A stretch of 64,000 nucleotides of DNA from Blastobasis lacticolella (lineage: Eukaryota; Arthropoda; Insecta; Lepidoptera; Blastobasidae). The notes under the pieces are model-generated. The model was not told where the DNA came from. It was given only the letters and a program-made list of their open reading frames with translations, and did not search any database. Where the stretch lies: positions 4,685,057 to 4,749,056 of the forward strand of contig LR990043.1 in assembly GCA_905147135.1 (NCBI GenBank). Reading direction: 5' to 3'. A program made the translations under genes and the position numbers. This document shows positions 45,159 through 57,122 of the stretch, piece after piece (position 1 is the first letter of the stretch; each line of letters begins with the position of its first letter).

Positions 45159-45249
45159 ATGAATTAAATCACTTTTTATACACTAGTTCCACTTTATTAT
45201 AAAGTGGATAATAAAGTGGAACTATTGTACAAAAAGTGATTTAATTCAT
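45159..45249. repeat. 91-bp near-perfect palindrome
   Basis: Arms of about 41 bases (ATGAATTAAATCACTTTTT... and its complement ending ...GTGATTTAATTCAT) with a ~9-base centre and few mismatches. Confidence 0.85.
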
Positions 45250-45294
45250 ATTATTACTAATTAACCGATTTTAATGTAACAACTAGTACCTCAA

Positions 45295-45560
45295 CATCGG
45301 TTAGTAACAACGGTAGTTGAATACTAACCGATGCTCTTACGGTGAGGGAAAACATCGTGATGAAACCTGCGAATTCAGGCAACTGAATTTGTAACCATCA
45401 TCCAATCTGGTCAGGTTCCCCTGGTAGCAGGGACATGCAGGTCAGATGGTAGTCGCTCTACTGTAATTACCTGATCGCCAAATCCCGGATCATTGTCAAG
45501 GCGGACCCTGGGCCCCTTGTTCTCGGTAGCACAACCGGGACATTAACGCCAAGATGTTTT
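45295..45560 (+). mobile_element. SINE family 2, head missing
   Basis: GATGCTCTTACGGTGAGGG through CCAATCTGGTCAGGTTCCCC to CAACCGGGACATTAACGCCA. Confidence 0.78.
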
Positions 45561-45594
45561 TTTTTATAATGTAGCATAACTAAGAACTATCTTG

Positions 45595-45710
45595 ATTATA
45601 CTCCATTCATTCAGGAGCTACGATGCCACAGACAGATACACAAAGCCAGATACACAGATATACGCGTCAAACTTATAACACCCCTACTTTTTGCAGGGGT
45701 TAAAAAACGA
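45595..45710 (+). repeat. Repeat family 'H' fragment
   Basis: GCTACGATGCCACAGACAGA, CAAACTTATAACACCCC and GCAGGGGTTAAAAA; matches the end of 61040-61248. Confidence 0.55.
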
Positions 45711-47774
45711 CAAAAACGATTACTCTCATTGAACGAACCGTGACAACTTGAGCACTAAGTAATAAAGTTAAGCACCGAAAGAAAGATGCTAACCATGTGT
45801 GAGACCACAGATGTCGTTGAACCCTAGATAAAATTAAATAAGGGGACAAAGTTCTAGAATTACATTCTGTGATGGCCTGTTATATCTTCAGTCAATGGAG
45901 ATTTTTATTTCCTTCTTGATCTATAATTTTAATGCCTATCTATACTTTTTTATAAAAAAAATATTTCAACTAGAAGGTAATCAATTTACTGGATTAGATA
46001 TCTACTATTGTGTTTAAGTGGTTATTTTATAATCCCAATCCCAATTACATGACACATTATAAATTTTATGTGGCTGTATCGTATGGTTTACCTAATACCT
46101 ATGCCCTAACCTGCACCGCTAGCACAAAAATGCTCTTGCATGCGATAAGCGATAAAAGATGCGACACAGACACTGCTGTCTCTTTCATCGTAGTATTGAG
46201 AGAAGTAAACAAACAGACGCTCTTTCGCGGCGCGAGCTGTGTCGCGGCCACACTTATGCTAACCGTGCTGTAAGTATAAAAGTTTGACAGATCCTTCACT
46301 TCGGATGAATAACGGACGGCTTTAAAGAGTACCCCTTACCTTCTAATTCAGCTAATATTTATTTTTAAAACGCATCCCTGATCCCCAGAAATAGGTAAAG
46401 TAGGACCCGTAGTGATCCCGTGGCAGCAAAAAGATAACGCCTTGGCCCGTACTAATGTCACATCTAGATGCAAATTGCTTTGGGCCGCGGGTATTTATTT
46501 TAACTCTAATTCCCGCCGGTAAATACCGCAAGGGTTACCCGTTTAGCGGGGATGCTGAACGGTCTTTTTGAGTGAGACTTTTTAGATCCCGCTCTTGTAC
46601 TTTGCAGTCAAAGGGTTAACAGGTGAACAAAAGAAAGGTGGGGCTTTCGTAATTAGTATCATATAAGTAGCTGTGTTTTGTGTGTGTTCGCTGCGTAATT
46701 TTTCGAGTAGTGCAAAATTACATTAATAGAGTTTTTTTGCAATCTGGACTCTATTATGAGTAAAAATAAGTTCTCAATAAAAAATATTTTTAATAACAAG
46801 CTTTTATCGCGCGTTATAGTATCTACTCATCGAGACCAATCCAAAGAGCCCAAACACGATGGGGTAATCTTATTGCGTTTGTTATATTATATGGTATTAT
46901 AGAGTATTTTTTATTGTTATTTGATTGTAAAACTATCGTAATTAATAATAAATAACATTGCCAAATAAATATATAAACATTTCTGAACGAACGTAAGATA
47001 TTCCTAAACGATGTTAAATCTTGAAGTACATTCAGTACTAATTAACTAAAATTTAGGTTTCTTAACATGTAATTTATCTTATAATTATTAAAAATAGTTT
47101 TAAGAGCTATTTTTATGTTTTTGGTTTGTATCTTTGCACAATATTTCATAGTTAATTAGAATTATTTAACGTGCTGTCATTGGTTGAAATGTAGTCGATT
47201 TCCGTTCAAATGTTGGCTATATAAACACAGTCGAGAGACTGGGAGGGGCTTTTCGCTCCAGACCCGGCACAGAGTTAAGTACAAACTTGCATTGTTTTAT
47301 TGTTGCTTTATATTTTGTATTGGTTTTATTTATCTATATAATCGGTTATTGATTGAATCATACGTAATACTGTTGTCCCATTTTTAGGGATAAATATGTA
47401 TTTTGCTATGTTTTATTATGTTCAGAATATATTGTTATATTTCCCATGTAACTTTGTTTGCTATGATTGCCTATCCTATAATATAATAACTTATCTAATT
47501 TGACCTAATATGTGTGTTTAAATATGCTATTCCTTTCCTGAATAAATAGCTATTTATATTTAACTAATGTGCCCTATTTTTATTTTATTAAGCTTTCCAC
47601 CCTTAGTTTTCGATAAAATACTAGACCACCATTATTAATATCTTCTAAATACTTAAATTCACACCCGAGATCTGTACACTCTATACACCCTATCTAACAC
47701 GTTCATTAGTTCCTATGACCAAATTCCGACTCCATCATCATACCAGCTCCATAGTACCAGCTTCAGCGATCAAC
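45711..47774. other. Non-coding; possible promoter-bearing repeat near 47200
   Basis: GGCTATATAAACACAGTCGA at about 47215 followed by an AATAAA near 47540 resembles a solo LTR, but no ends or target duplication were found. Nothing else recognised. Confidence 0.3.
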
Positions 47775-48040
47775 GGTCAGTTGCAATTGATACTAATCCC
47801 TACTCTGTATAAAATAAAGTCGCTTTTGGGTGGTATCCGACCAAGCTTGGTCGGATATCCGACCAAGGTCGGCTCGCCTGCGCACTCTAATTATTCCAAA
47901 AGCGATTTTAATTTGTACATCGTAAGGATTAGTACCGCTGAGCTACTTTGGGTCACTGAGCCAGAGCAGTAAGTAAGTAAGTAAGGATTAGTAATGACTG
48001 CAAGTGACGGTTGGTCGGGTTCAGCCAAATCGGAGCGTCT
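47775..48040. mobile_element. MITE 'G' copy 2, holding a 46-bp LINE insertion
   Basis: Inverted ends (CAACGGTCAGTTGCAATTGA and the complement of TGACTGCAAGTGACGGTTGG). Contains a 24-bp perfect palindrome at 47834-47857 centred on CCAAGCTTGG. 47935-47980 is a separate insertion. Confidence 0.7.
47935..47980 (+). mobile_element. 46-bp RTE-like LINE micro-insertion
   Basis: TACTTTGGGTCACTGAGCCA then (GTAA)n is the extreme 3' end of the RTE-like element (compare 51810-51850). It is bracketed by a 13-bp repeat GTAAGGATTAGTA at 47922-47934 and 47981-47993. Confidence 0.8.
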
Positions 48041-49379
48041 GTTACTAGTTTAAATATCTATCACTGCTATAGGTACAGTCTGTTCCCTAACTTATGTCTT
48101 TAGTCATATTGATGGTTTCGCACGCACATCTTAGATTGCTCCAAATAGTCACATAAAGATAATAAAATTGTAGGTATTTGTAACTGATTTTATTTATTGA
48201 TTAATACCTAGTAACTACCCCTACCTACTACTTTTGCTTGATAAAATAGGTTTAATTATTGATTTTTAAAATTACGCCGCTTTTAATGTTGGTTTATGAC
48301 TACCTTAACAAAAACAAGATTATTATATAAGAATTGTTTCTCCATTCATATTTATATTATTGTAATATTATTGTGTTAGTGGTCCGTTTGTCTTTTATTT
48401 ATTTACACTGACAGATCAAACTAGAACGCGTTGCTCACAGAATAACAACAACAGGACATTGTCGTATCATGCACTTTGGAACGCGGAGCGATGCGCATTT
48501 AAGTGCGAAAAGTGCTAATTTTTATAAATTTTTCCTTATTTTTAAAAAACTATGCTCAAATAAAAGTCAAACTGTACGAATTTGTCTGTAAATATCTATT
48601 GTCTCTAGTTAAGTACAAAAATAAAATGTAAAATGTTAGTAGTTTAGCCATAATATTTAAACAACATTACGAGACAGGGTAAGTTTGGGATTTTTTATCG
48701 AGTGAAAATTATTAGAGTTTGTTACTGTACACGATTTTTACTAGACAGGTTTCTTAACTAATTCATGTAATTTTTTTAAATTTCTATACCTCGGATGGTT
48801 TTAAAAACTGAAAATCTGGGATACCTAGCCCTAATTGTATTAAGCAGTCTTATTACAATGTGCATCCAAAACAATCAATATACCCGTGACATTACTTAAA
48901 GAACAGACTGTACTTACTACAATTTTGCAAAACGTTCTCAGTGAGTATATTCCCTCGTAAACCGCTTACTCCGTAACAAAATAGACTTTGCGCGAATAAA
49001 ATGTTGAATGTGAATTAAAAGTAAACAATTTGAAGTGGAAATTCCGTGAAACGTCTCTCAGGTGGGATGAAAATGATTTTTGGACGCCAACTACCTGCTT
49101 GTAGTTAAGCTTTTAGGTCGGCTTTGGGGCCACGAAATATGGTGGAGCAGAGGGATGGGCCGGTTCGGTAAATTAGTTTTTTAAATATTTTTATCCTAAC
49201 ATTAGACTGACTTCTGGATGATCCGGATCATCCCAAAAAGTACCTATGGCTCGAAATTTTACTCGAAATTCCTTAGAAATGCGTGAAATAAATGTTTGAT
49301 GTGAAATGTTTTAATTTTTGTATTTATTTAAAAATTGTCAATGAGACGAATCTGTCTACCGAAAATGTTGTTCTGTCAG
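48041..49379. other. Non-coding, no gene seen
   Basis: AT-rich, without recognised repeats or conserved frames. Confidence 0.35.
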
Positions 49380-49760
49380 AGGGTTCGGTTGCGAGGAATG
49401 AAGGACGAACATCTTTGTTGTTATGACCCATCGCGAAGAACCATTTGGGCCACTCCAAAAAATGTAGATTTCTACATTTTTTGGAGTGGCATTTAAAATA
49501 CTGGCGTGTTTGTAAAATGACTGTTGCGGCTACGACTCGAGTGATTTTTGAGCGCCTGAGCAGTGCAATTCGCCCAAGTTAATTTAAGCACAACCTCAAA
49601 ATATACATTTCCAGCTATCATTTCGTAATTTTGTACAATTTCTAGGAAATATAAACATTTCCTAGGAAATGTGAACCTTCGACAAATTATTTTACAATTT
49701 TTTTAAAATGACTCGCCATTGTATACATTTCCTAGATTTCACACATTTGGGTAACAATAT
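49380..49760 (+). repeat. Repeat family 'E' with CCTAGG palindromes, copy 1
   Basis: Contains GGTTGCGAGGAATGAAGG, a perfect hairpin at 49449-49490 and ACATTTCCTAGGAAATGT. A reverse-orientation relative is 61420-61690. Confidence 0.6.
49449..49490. repeat. 42-bp perfect palindrome
   Basis: 20-base arms starting GCCACTCCAAAAAATGTAGA, 2-base centre TT, fully complementary. Confidence 0.95.
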
Positions 49761-49779
49761 GAAAATGGATATTTGTATT

Positions 49780-49945
49780 TAGTACTTCATTTCACTCAAA
49801 AACTACTGAACGGATTTTCATTAGGTGTTTCAACAATAGATAGAGTGATTCAAGAAGAAGGTCTTTGCCCTTAAATAACGCAAACGAATTCGCGGACAAA
49901 AGCTAGTATATTACAATTAACTAGCGAACCGTCCCGACTTCGCAC
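49780..49945 (+). repeat. Short repeat tail then a family B-like start
   Basis: AAAAACTACTGAACGGATTT and CGCGGACAAAAGCTAGTA (as at 30970-31203), followed by CCGTCCCGACTTCGCACAGG. Confidence 0.45.
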
Positions 49946-49974
49946 AGGTTTTCACGGGATTACTCTATTAATAA

Positions 49975-50229
49975 TAATAAATAATCGTGGACAAATTCAC
50001 ACAGCGCCATCTGGCCCCAAATTAAGCAAAGCTTGTGCTATGGGTGCTAACTAACTGGTAGGTATACTACTTATATACTTTCTAAAATACATACTTATTA
50101 TACATAGAACACCCAGAACCGTAAAAGAAATTAAAATTCATCATTTAAATTTCTACTTAACCGGGAATCGAACCCGGGACCTATTGCGTGGCTGACTGAC
50201 ATGTTGACCACTGAACCACTCAGGTCGTC
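49975..50229 (-). mobile_element. SINE family 1 copy
   Basis: Box B GGGTTCGATTCCC and a head with CCTGAGTGGTTCAGTGGTCA on the minus strand; 3' end GCCAGATGGCGCTGTGTGAA. Confidence 0.85.
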
Positions 50230-50454
50230 AAATCTATATAATACCTAGGCATGTATTGTACATGTACATATAACCCTTCCGGAAGAAATTATCTAAATTA
50301 TAGTTAAAACTACAATAAAATCCATTGCGTAGTGTAAAGCGCTAGGAGCTAAGCGTGTACAAACATAAAGAGAGACAGACGGCGGGAAGCAATTTTATTT
50401 AAACATAAGTATAATTAAGTATATTTAGTACAAAATATTATACTTTACTTTACT

Positions 50455-50640
50455 TCGCTGGCTCAGGGACCCGAAGTGGATCTTGGCCTCCGACACAAGA
50501 ACCCGCCATTGGTCCCTATGCTGCGCCACTTGTTCCCAGTTCGTTATCTGGAGTTCGCGCAGGTCTTTCCGGACTTCGTCTATCCATCGATATCTGGGCC
50601 GTCCAACCGGGCGCTTGCCGGCTATTCGGCCCAGGTAAGC
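50455..50640 (-). pseudogene. RTE-like LINE reverse-transcriptase C-terminus
   Basis: The minus strand encodes KRPVGRPRYRWIDEVRKDLR, then WRVLVSEAKIHFGSLSQRSK, with an AGTAA-type 3' tail. 5'-truncated but without a stop in the visible part. Confidence 0.75.
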
Positions 50641-51654
50641 ACAAAATATTATAAATAACGCAAATAATTTTCCATTATTGCTAGTTTAGTGGCCATGCAT
50701 GTTAATGTTTTGTATTAATTAATTTTGAACATTTAGTCTGGCGCGGAAAATACAGTCTACGCCGAGGGTTCCGACAAAGATTCTATGAGCACAATGGTAC
50801 ATTTTATTTTGCTTGAGTGTTTCTTTGCTATTACATAATTAAATATGTGATGCATTTGACTGACTCAGAAATACCGAGAGTAGATCTGTTTTAAACGACA
50901 TTTAAATGGTACATACATTATTAATTTTTAATATCAATATTCTATCTTCGCAAAATTGTAAATAAATACTTACTATTTTTTATGAACCCGACTTGGCATA
51001 ATTAACATAAAAAATGACGAAGAAAGCCGCAGAATATCACCTACCTACAGTAACTTTTTCTAATCTGTGACCACACTAACGCCACACGCAAACAAAATAT
51101 AACCACCCCACCTTTAACCCTTTCAGTGCCGAGAGACGTCAAAATTGGCCACCCGGTCGAAGCAATGACGCTAATAAGCTTTTTGCGTTTATAACCGGCC
51201 CGGTTTATAATTGCGCAGTGTTTCTGACACTCAGTGCCAAGTGGCCGTTTGCTTGCAAATGACCTTAGATCGGTTGAAGCACGAATGTGGAAGACTAGCT
51301 TATGCCGCGACTGCTCTCGTGAGTGAATCAGTTTGAGAAAGAAATATAAAATTAGTAGCGATGAGTAATATGATTATGGAAATAAATTAATATACGCATA
51401 ACTAATTTTACTATGTAGGAATATGTGTTTTATGTGATAGCAAAGATAATGCAATCAATGTTCTGGCAACAATTATATATTCTTATAACTGGTATTAGAC
51501 ACAGAAGATAAAAAAATATAAATTCTTATGCTGATAGTCTTTATACATCTCAGAGCCTTTACGATAGAATGCAGAAATTGATAAATTGCTTTATTACATA
51601 AGTTATTAATGTACGAATCGGAGAGTTCCATTTGAAATAAGTAGATTATAACTA
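50641..51654. other. Non-coding, no gene seen
   Basis: 51110-51330 is GC-richer (CCCTTTCAGTGCCGAGAGAC, CCGGCCCGGTTTATAATTGC) and may be a repeat. Otherwise nothing recognised. Confidence 0.3.
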
Positions 51655-51855
51655 CATATGTGGGTCGGCCGGGCGGACGTCGACCGGTCGGGCGACCCAG
51701 ATATCGCTAGATGGATGAAGTCCTGAAAGACCTGCACGCACTAGGAATCCTCGATTGGCAGGAGATGGCGCAGGATAGGGAGAGATGGCGATCTCTGGTG
51801 TCGGAGGCCAAGATCCACTTTGGGACGCTAAGCCAGCGCAGTAAGTAAGTAAGAT
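51655..51855 (+). pseudogene. RTE-like LINE reverse-transcriptase C-terminus
   Basis: The plus strand encodes RPVGRPRYR, an in-frame TAG (replacing the Trp seen at 50455-50640), MDEVLKDLHALGILDWQE, EAKIHFGTLSQRSK and a (GTAA)n tail. Confidence 0.75.
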
Positions 51856-53791
51856 TATAAAACTAACTATTCAAAACAAAATCTTCAATCAATCGGGTAA
51901 ATACGGACAGACCTGACAGACGAATCTGCCCGTCAATTGCTATGCAACACAAGTTCCATAAACCCCTTTCGACTGAGGTACAATTTTGCATTTTAAACGT
52001 CCTTAAAATGAAAGAAGGATTGTGCGAGCCCCGCGTGCCAATGAGGGCCATTTTTGCCCGCCCAGGTGATTATATTATACGGCCGCGTTCAAAGGGTTAA
52101 CCTTATATTTGAGTGTTATTGCCCGCGCCAATTTAAAGACTGGCTGGTATTTGCAAGGCAGTTTTCGGATTAAAATCCCGACAGTAACCGAGCTTCACAA
52201 AATTTATTTTGGATGCTTTTAATTGGAGGGAGAATAAAATAGAAAAGAATAGGTGAGCCTATTAAGCCGCTCGTAAGTTGCTGCAACAGCGTGCGCGCGA
52301 TCGTGTGATCTGGGGCTCTATTTTTGAATCGCTCGTCTCGATTCGAACGGTTTTCAAATTTAAATTTTCGTCATTGAAAATTCTTTTTTTTTTTATCACC
52401 CTACTACACTGAGAGAGTATGGTTCAAAAACAGGGAAAATTATTATCGTGTATCAAAATAACGTATTTTTCATGCAGAAAATCAAAATTAGAACACGATC
52501 GAATCAAGGCGACTAATTAAAAAATAGGGACCCCAGACGAACATTTAATTACTTCATTCGTCACATACCTTTAGGTGAGATGGAGGTCAAATGCCTGGCT
52601 CGCTAAAAAGAGTTTATTTTAAAGTATCTAATGAATTTTATTGATTTTCTGAAAATAGTTACAGATTGTAATACCAATACCTGACAGTACCTTCACACAC
52701 CATACTTGCCTTTCTACAGACCTATACCTAAAAATAGTACCGACCATTTAATGCAACAACCTTATAAAATTACAAAACTGTATTTTAATTTTTCACATCT
52801 CATGAACATTGACGGAACATTATCAACACTGATGGGATTTCCTCAGCGAGATTATGCCTGGATTATACCCACTTTGAGCACATTTCTAAAAAATCCCTTT
52901 GTGATTACCTTCCTTTGCCAATCTAAATTGAACTCTGTCCCAACGGGACAGGTTATGGAATGGCCTGTAGATATACTGTTTGGGAATTTCATTTTGTCCC
53001 GAATAAAAATATCCCATACGGAGGCTTTGCTTTATCATCGCGAAGCTCCCGTGTAATTAGTTTTCGCAAAGCTTTCGGGGGTATTCTGGAGCTTCCAGCC
53101 TTTATTGTTGCGATGATGCATTTAGATTGATTTATAAAAGAACGTTTGGTCAATCCCTCACTCTACGGTATTTATAGAAGAAACCTATTTTAACCAATTT
53201 TAAAAAGGAGGAGCTTCTCAAATCGTCGGAATCTTTCATTTTTTAAATGTAATTATATTCCTTGATTACTCGAAGTCTTAGTTAGTCTTGGTTAGTCTAG
53301 ACCGATTTGGAAAATTCCTTTTTTGTTTGAAAGAGCATACTTCCCAGGAAGTTTCATGGTCATCAGGCTCTGATAATGAAATCCAGGAGAAATCATTTGC
53401 AACCTTCGAAAATTGTAGGCACGTATGGGGTGTTTGTTACGTTATCATGACTTACTTAGGTGTTCGCTTCAGTGACTCATCATCTGATGATGCTCTGCTT
53501 ATGATGAAGCCACTGAACTCTTAACAACAAAAAAGTAAATATGAGCCTCACCCAAAGATTTGACCTTGACAAATATTCCTGTGTTGAAACCCACTCCAAA
53601 AATAATGATATCTAACACACTCGTATTGTATGATAAAAAGCGTATTTTTTTCTTTTTTTGTAATTTGAAGTCGTTTTTGTTTTTGTACCTATTAAATTTT
53701 TTTCTGTTTCTGTCTGTACGTTTGTTCCTACTAATTTATTATTTTAGATTTAAATTTGACGTTTTTTAGTTGTGTAAGCAATATAAATACA
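51856..53791. other. Non-coding, no gene seen
   Basis: A short LINE-tail-like stretch lies at 52575-52600 (GGTGAGATGGAGGTCAAATG). Frames of 60-116 codons have no recognised domains. Confidence 0.35.
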
Positions 53792-55485
53792 TTTATCTAC
53801 ACTCATAGCGTAATGTTCCAATGAGCAGTTTTCCAATAGGTATCTAAAGCATTCCTAACCACTCACTAGATGGCGCTCCGACAATTTTGGTAATAGATAA
53901 TCGCTTGAAATAGGTTCTAAGCAAACAGGATATAAACACCGGGTACGTTGTATTGGATAATATTGTATTTGTCAATAGTTTTTAACCATCTTAGAGGTTG
54001 TAATAATAATGGAACATAGTGCCAACTTCTATAAATATCTCTTTTTACACTTAGTTCAACCTTTAACAGTTACGTTTATTTTAATTAACATTATATTTTT
54101 AAGTTTATAGTATTAGTTGGCTGCATGAAATCACTGCCACCATCATACAGATTATAAAAAGATTACCAAAATTGTAGGAGCGCCATCTATTGATGCTTTT
54201 TGAAACCAACTTTCAATACCTACTGGAAAACTCCTCATTCCATATTCGAAAACAGTAGTTTAGGGTACACTTTTTTCACGCCAGCCTATAAAATTTTAAA
54301 ATATTATTTTTCGAAACAGCATTTCCCATACCATTTGCATTAAAGCTGTATCGAAAAATTACTTTTTAAACATTATGCAACACTTTTATTTTTTAAATTT
54401 TTGTCTGGCGTCGGGACACGGCGAAATGTAGGCTGAATACCTAAATGTCTTTAACAAATCCTAAATTTAAATTTTCCTGTTTATATTTTGTGTAATTATT
54501 TTCCCGCTAAACAGAATATTTATTCTAATTGTTGTAATTTGTGTTTGTCTATGTTTTTTTTTATTTGAAGCAAATAAATAGAAAAATGTGAAAGTAGGAA
54601 AGTGAATTTTCAGCCGCTTGATATCCTCGACGCGTAGATATAACAGAACTGATTCGCAGCTTACTTGCAGCAAAGTTGAGAAAATTATAGGTACAATATT
54701 TTAACATAAAAATATGAGTGTAGATAAAGTAGTGTTTGCAACTGCATATAATAAGGTATAAAAACACTCGTGTCAAACTATTATCATACGAGGCGTACAG
54801 ACACTCATGTTTTAATACTCCCTTTTATATGACAGTTGCATAAACTACTTTATCTACACTCATAGCGTAATGTTCCAATTACATATTCAAAAACAGTCGT
54901 TTAAGGGTACACTTTTTTCACGCCTGACTATAAAATTTAAAAAAATTACTTTTCAATACAGCATTTCCCATACTAATTTCATTACAGCTGTATCGTAAAA
55001 TAACTTTTTAATCATTATGCAACACTTTTATTTTTTTATTTTTTGTCGGGCGCCGGGACACGGCGTAGTGTAGGCTGAATACCTAGATGACTTTAACAAA
55101 TTCTAAATTTAAATTTTCCTGTTTTATTTCTGTGTAATTATTTTCCCGCTAAACAGAATATTTTTTCCAATTGTTGTAATTTGTGTTTGTCTATGCTTTT
55201 TCTTATTTGAAGCAAATAAATAGATAAATGTGAAAGTAGCAAAGTGAATTTCCAGCCGCTTGATATCCTCGACGCGTAGATATAACAGAACTGATTCGCA
55301 GCTTACCTACTTGCATCAAAGTTGAGAAAATTATAGGTACGATATTTTAACATAAAAATATGAGTGTAGATAAAGTAGTGTTTGCAACTGTAATTAGGTA
55401 TAAAAGACTCGTGTCAAACTATTATCATACTCATGTTTTAATACCCCTTTTATATGACAGTTGCATAAACTACTTTTTCGTTCAG
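53792..55485 (+). repeat. Tandem duplication of a ~640-bp unit
   Basis: Unit 1 (53792-54848, including a 418-bp MITE) and unit 2 (54849-55485) share TTTATCTACACTCATAGCG, GTACACTTTTTTCACGCC and GATATCCTCGACGCGTAGAT in the same order, 639-640 bases apart, about 90% identical by eye. Each unit ends with a TGAGTGTAGATAAAGTAGTG / CACTACTTTATCTACACTCA type inverted motif. Non-coding. Confidence 0.85.
53821..54238 (+). mobile_element. MITE 'M' copy 3, inside the tandem duplication
   Basis: 418 bp with the same termini as 44208-44622 and flanked by TCCA (53817-53820, 54239-54242). The second 640-bp unit lacks it, giving an empty site near 54885. The micro-ORF (start 54009) has a stop after 33 codons. 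Confidence 0.88.
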
Positions 55486-55989
55486 CTATTTTTGTTTTGT
55501 TAGATTGAGACAAATTAAATTATCGTAATAGTAAACATACTTCAATCCCGACTCCGCTCTTCTACCTAGAGTAAGTACGTTTCAATAGAAAATATCACAA
55601 GTAGAGTACGTTGCCGGTAAGTATTTTGTCAGATAGGTATCTAAATAAATTTACTTATTTAATGTATTTAGTAGCCGCAGAAATTTAAAGAAGAGTTTAT
55701 ACTAATTATTATATATAAGTAAATTTATTTATGTTCATTTTGCTGATTATTGTATAATGTCATATCTTTGTGTGCAATAAAGATATTTTATCTAATTACT
55801 TTATTTGGATTTCTGTGGATAATACTTATCGATACCGTGCTCTCCACATTATTGGGACCCAAAACAAACAGAACATAAAATATGAATGACATTCCTTCAA
55901 ACAAGGCACTAATCTAATTCCTCTTTATTCCAACTACACATAATTCTAAATCACAAAACAAAAAATGACACAACAACTGACACGCACGT

Positions 55990-56980
55990 TGTAATTTTAA
56001 CCCCTGACACTACATCCGGGCTGTGTCGCGGAATAGGGCCGCGCCGGATTAGCGCGTCGGCGGCCGCGTCCCGCGCGCCGGTGAAAAATTGAACCGTTCA
56101 TTGTTTTAAATGTCGGTACGTGACGCCGGCCCGCGGCGTTAATTCCGCCGTCGCCCGCCCGTTTGGGGGATAATTGTATTATCTTTTGACGAATTTGACG
56201 CGATTCTACGGTTTTTTTTGGGGGAGTGGTTTTTTGGTTGTAATCTTTGAATTTTTTATTTTAACTATGCTAAATAAAGCTTAGTCGAAATTTGTTTTGT
56301 TTAAAAAAAACATTATTGCCTTATGGAGACATAGGGACGGATGGTCCACCATGGAAAGCGGCCACTGTCGTCCAGGACATCTAAATTATTAAATATTTCC
56401 GAACTTTAAAATATCTCATAACATTTTCATAAATTTCAGATAATACAGGAAATACAGTGCTAGAACAAAACAAACAAAAATTCATGTCACTCGCGTTACA
56501 GGTAAATACGTATATAGGAACGACTTGACACTCCACGCTGCTATATTTTTTATCCAATTTCCCGCGAACAAATGCATCGGTAGCACGATAAAATCCATCA
56601 CGAATCATATTATTGTGTTACCTATACAAAGTGATTGTCACTCGCGGCACATGGCGGCGCGAGGGACGCCGGGGGCGGAGCCTCCTACACCACGCCCACA
56701 GAAAAACAGCGCGCCGATAAGGTCGAAATCACTATGGAGATTCGAGAGATTTTCGGCTTTAGCGAACAGAAAGCCGGGCGAGCGCGGCCCGAGTGTGTGC
56801 CTGCCTTAATACCATACTCGCTGCCCGTGCCGGCTGCACGCTCCGCGCTCGTTCCATTTCCAAATTCGAATTTCGAACGTTTCGGCAAAATTATAATTTC
56901 GTTCGGTTTGATTTATTTTTAATTTAGGTTGTTAATGGTGTCGGTTATGCGGACTGTATGATTTTATTTTTTTATTGACA
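55990..56980 (+). promoter_or_regulatory. GC-rich CpG-island-like promoter/5' UTR region
   Basis: Strongly GC- and CpG-rich against an AT-rich background (GGCCGCGCCGGATTAGCGCG at about 56038, GACGCCGGCCCGCGGCG at 56122, further CG-rich stretches to 56860), immediately upstream of a likely first coding exon. A short LINE-like patch is at 56333-56385. No clear TATA box. Some of the CG-rich DNA could be coding in another frame; no domain recognised. Confidence 0.5.
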
Positions 56981-57122
56981 ATGGAAGTTAGTGCTATGCC
57001 GCCTATGCCACTGGACTTTTCTATGGTGAGGAGCGGTGGTGGTGGGTCCCCTGGTAGGACCCTGCGGGAGGGTTCGCCGCGACCTGTGTCCAACAGCGCC
57101 TTCAGAGTCGTCACGCCTAAAG
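56981..57122 (+). CDS. Probable first coding exon of an unrecognised host gene
   Basis: ATG at 56981 in a good insect context (TTGACAATGG) opens 47 codons, MEVSAMPPMPLDFSMVRSGG then a Gly/Ser/Arg-rich SPGRTLREGSPRP and SNSAFRVVTPK, ending one base into a codon at a GTAAAA donor (57123). Unspliced, the frame stops seven codons later. Codon use is GC-rich, unlike the surroundings. The low-complexity, proline- and glycine-rich N-terminus is common in nuclear regulators, but the protein was not recognised. No later exon with matching phase was found up to 64000, so the first intron is long or the rest lies outside. Confidence 0.5.

Noticed and set aside
47150..47590. Possible solo LTR (TATATAA, then AATAAA)
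   Set aside because: No TG/CA ends, target duplication or second copy could be identified.
52706..53056. 116-codon plus-strand frame
   Set aside because: No known motif and no splice or promoter context.
56525..56922. Two overlapping ~95-codon frames in the CpG-rich region
   Set aside because: Few stops are expected in GC-rich DNA; no motif, and the better-supported ATG is at 56981.
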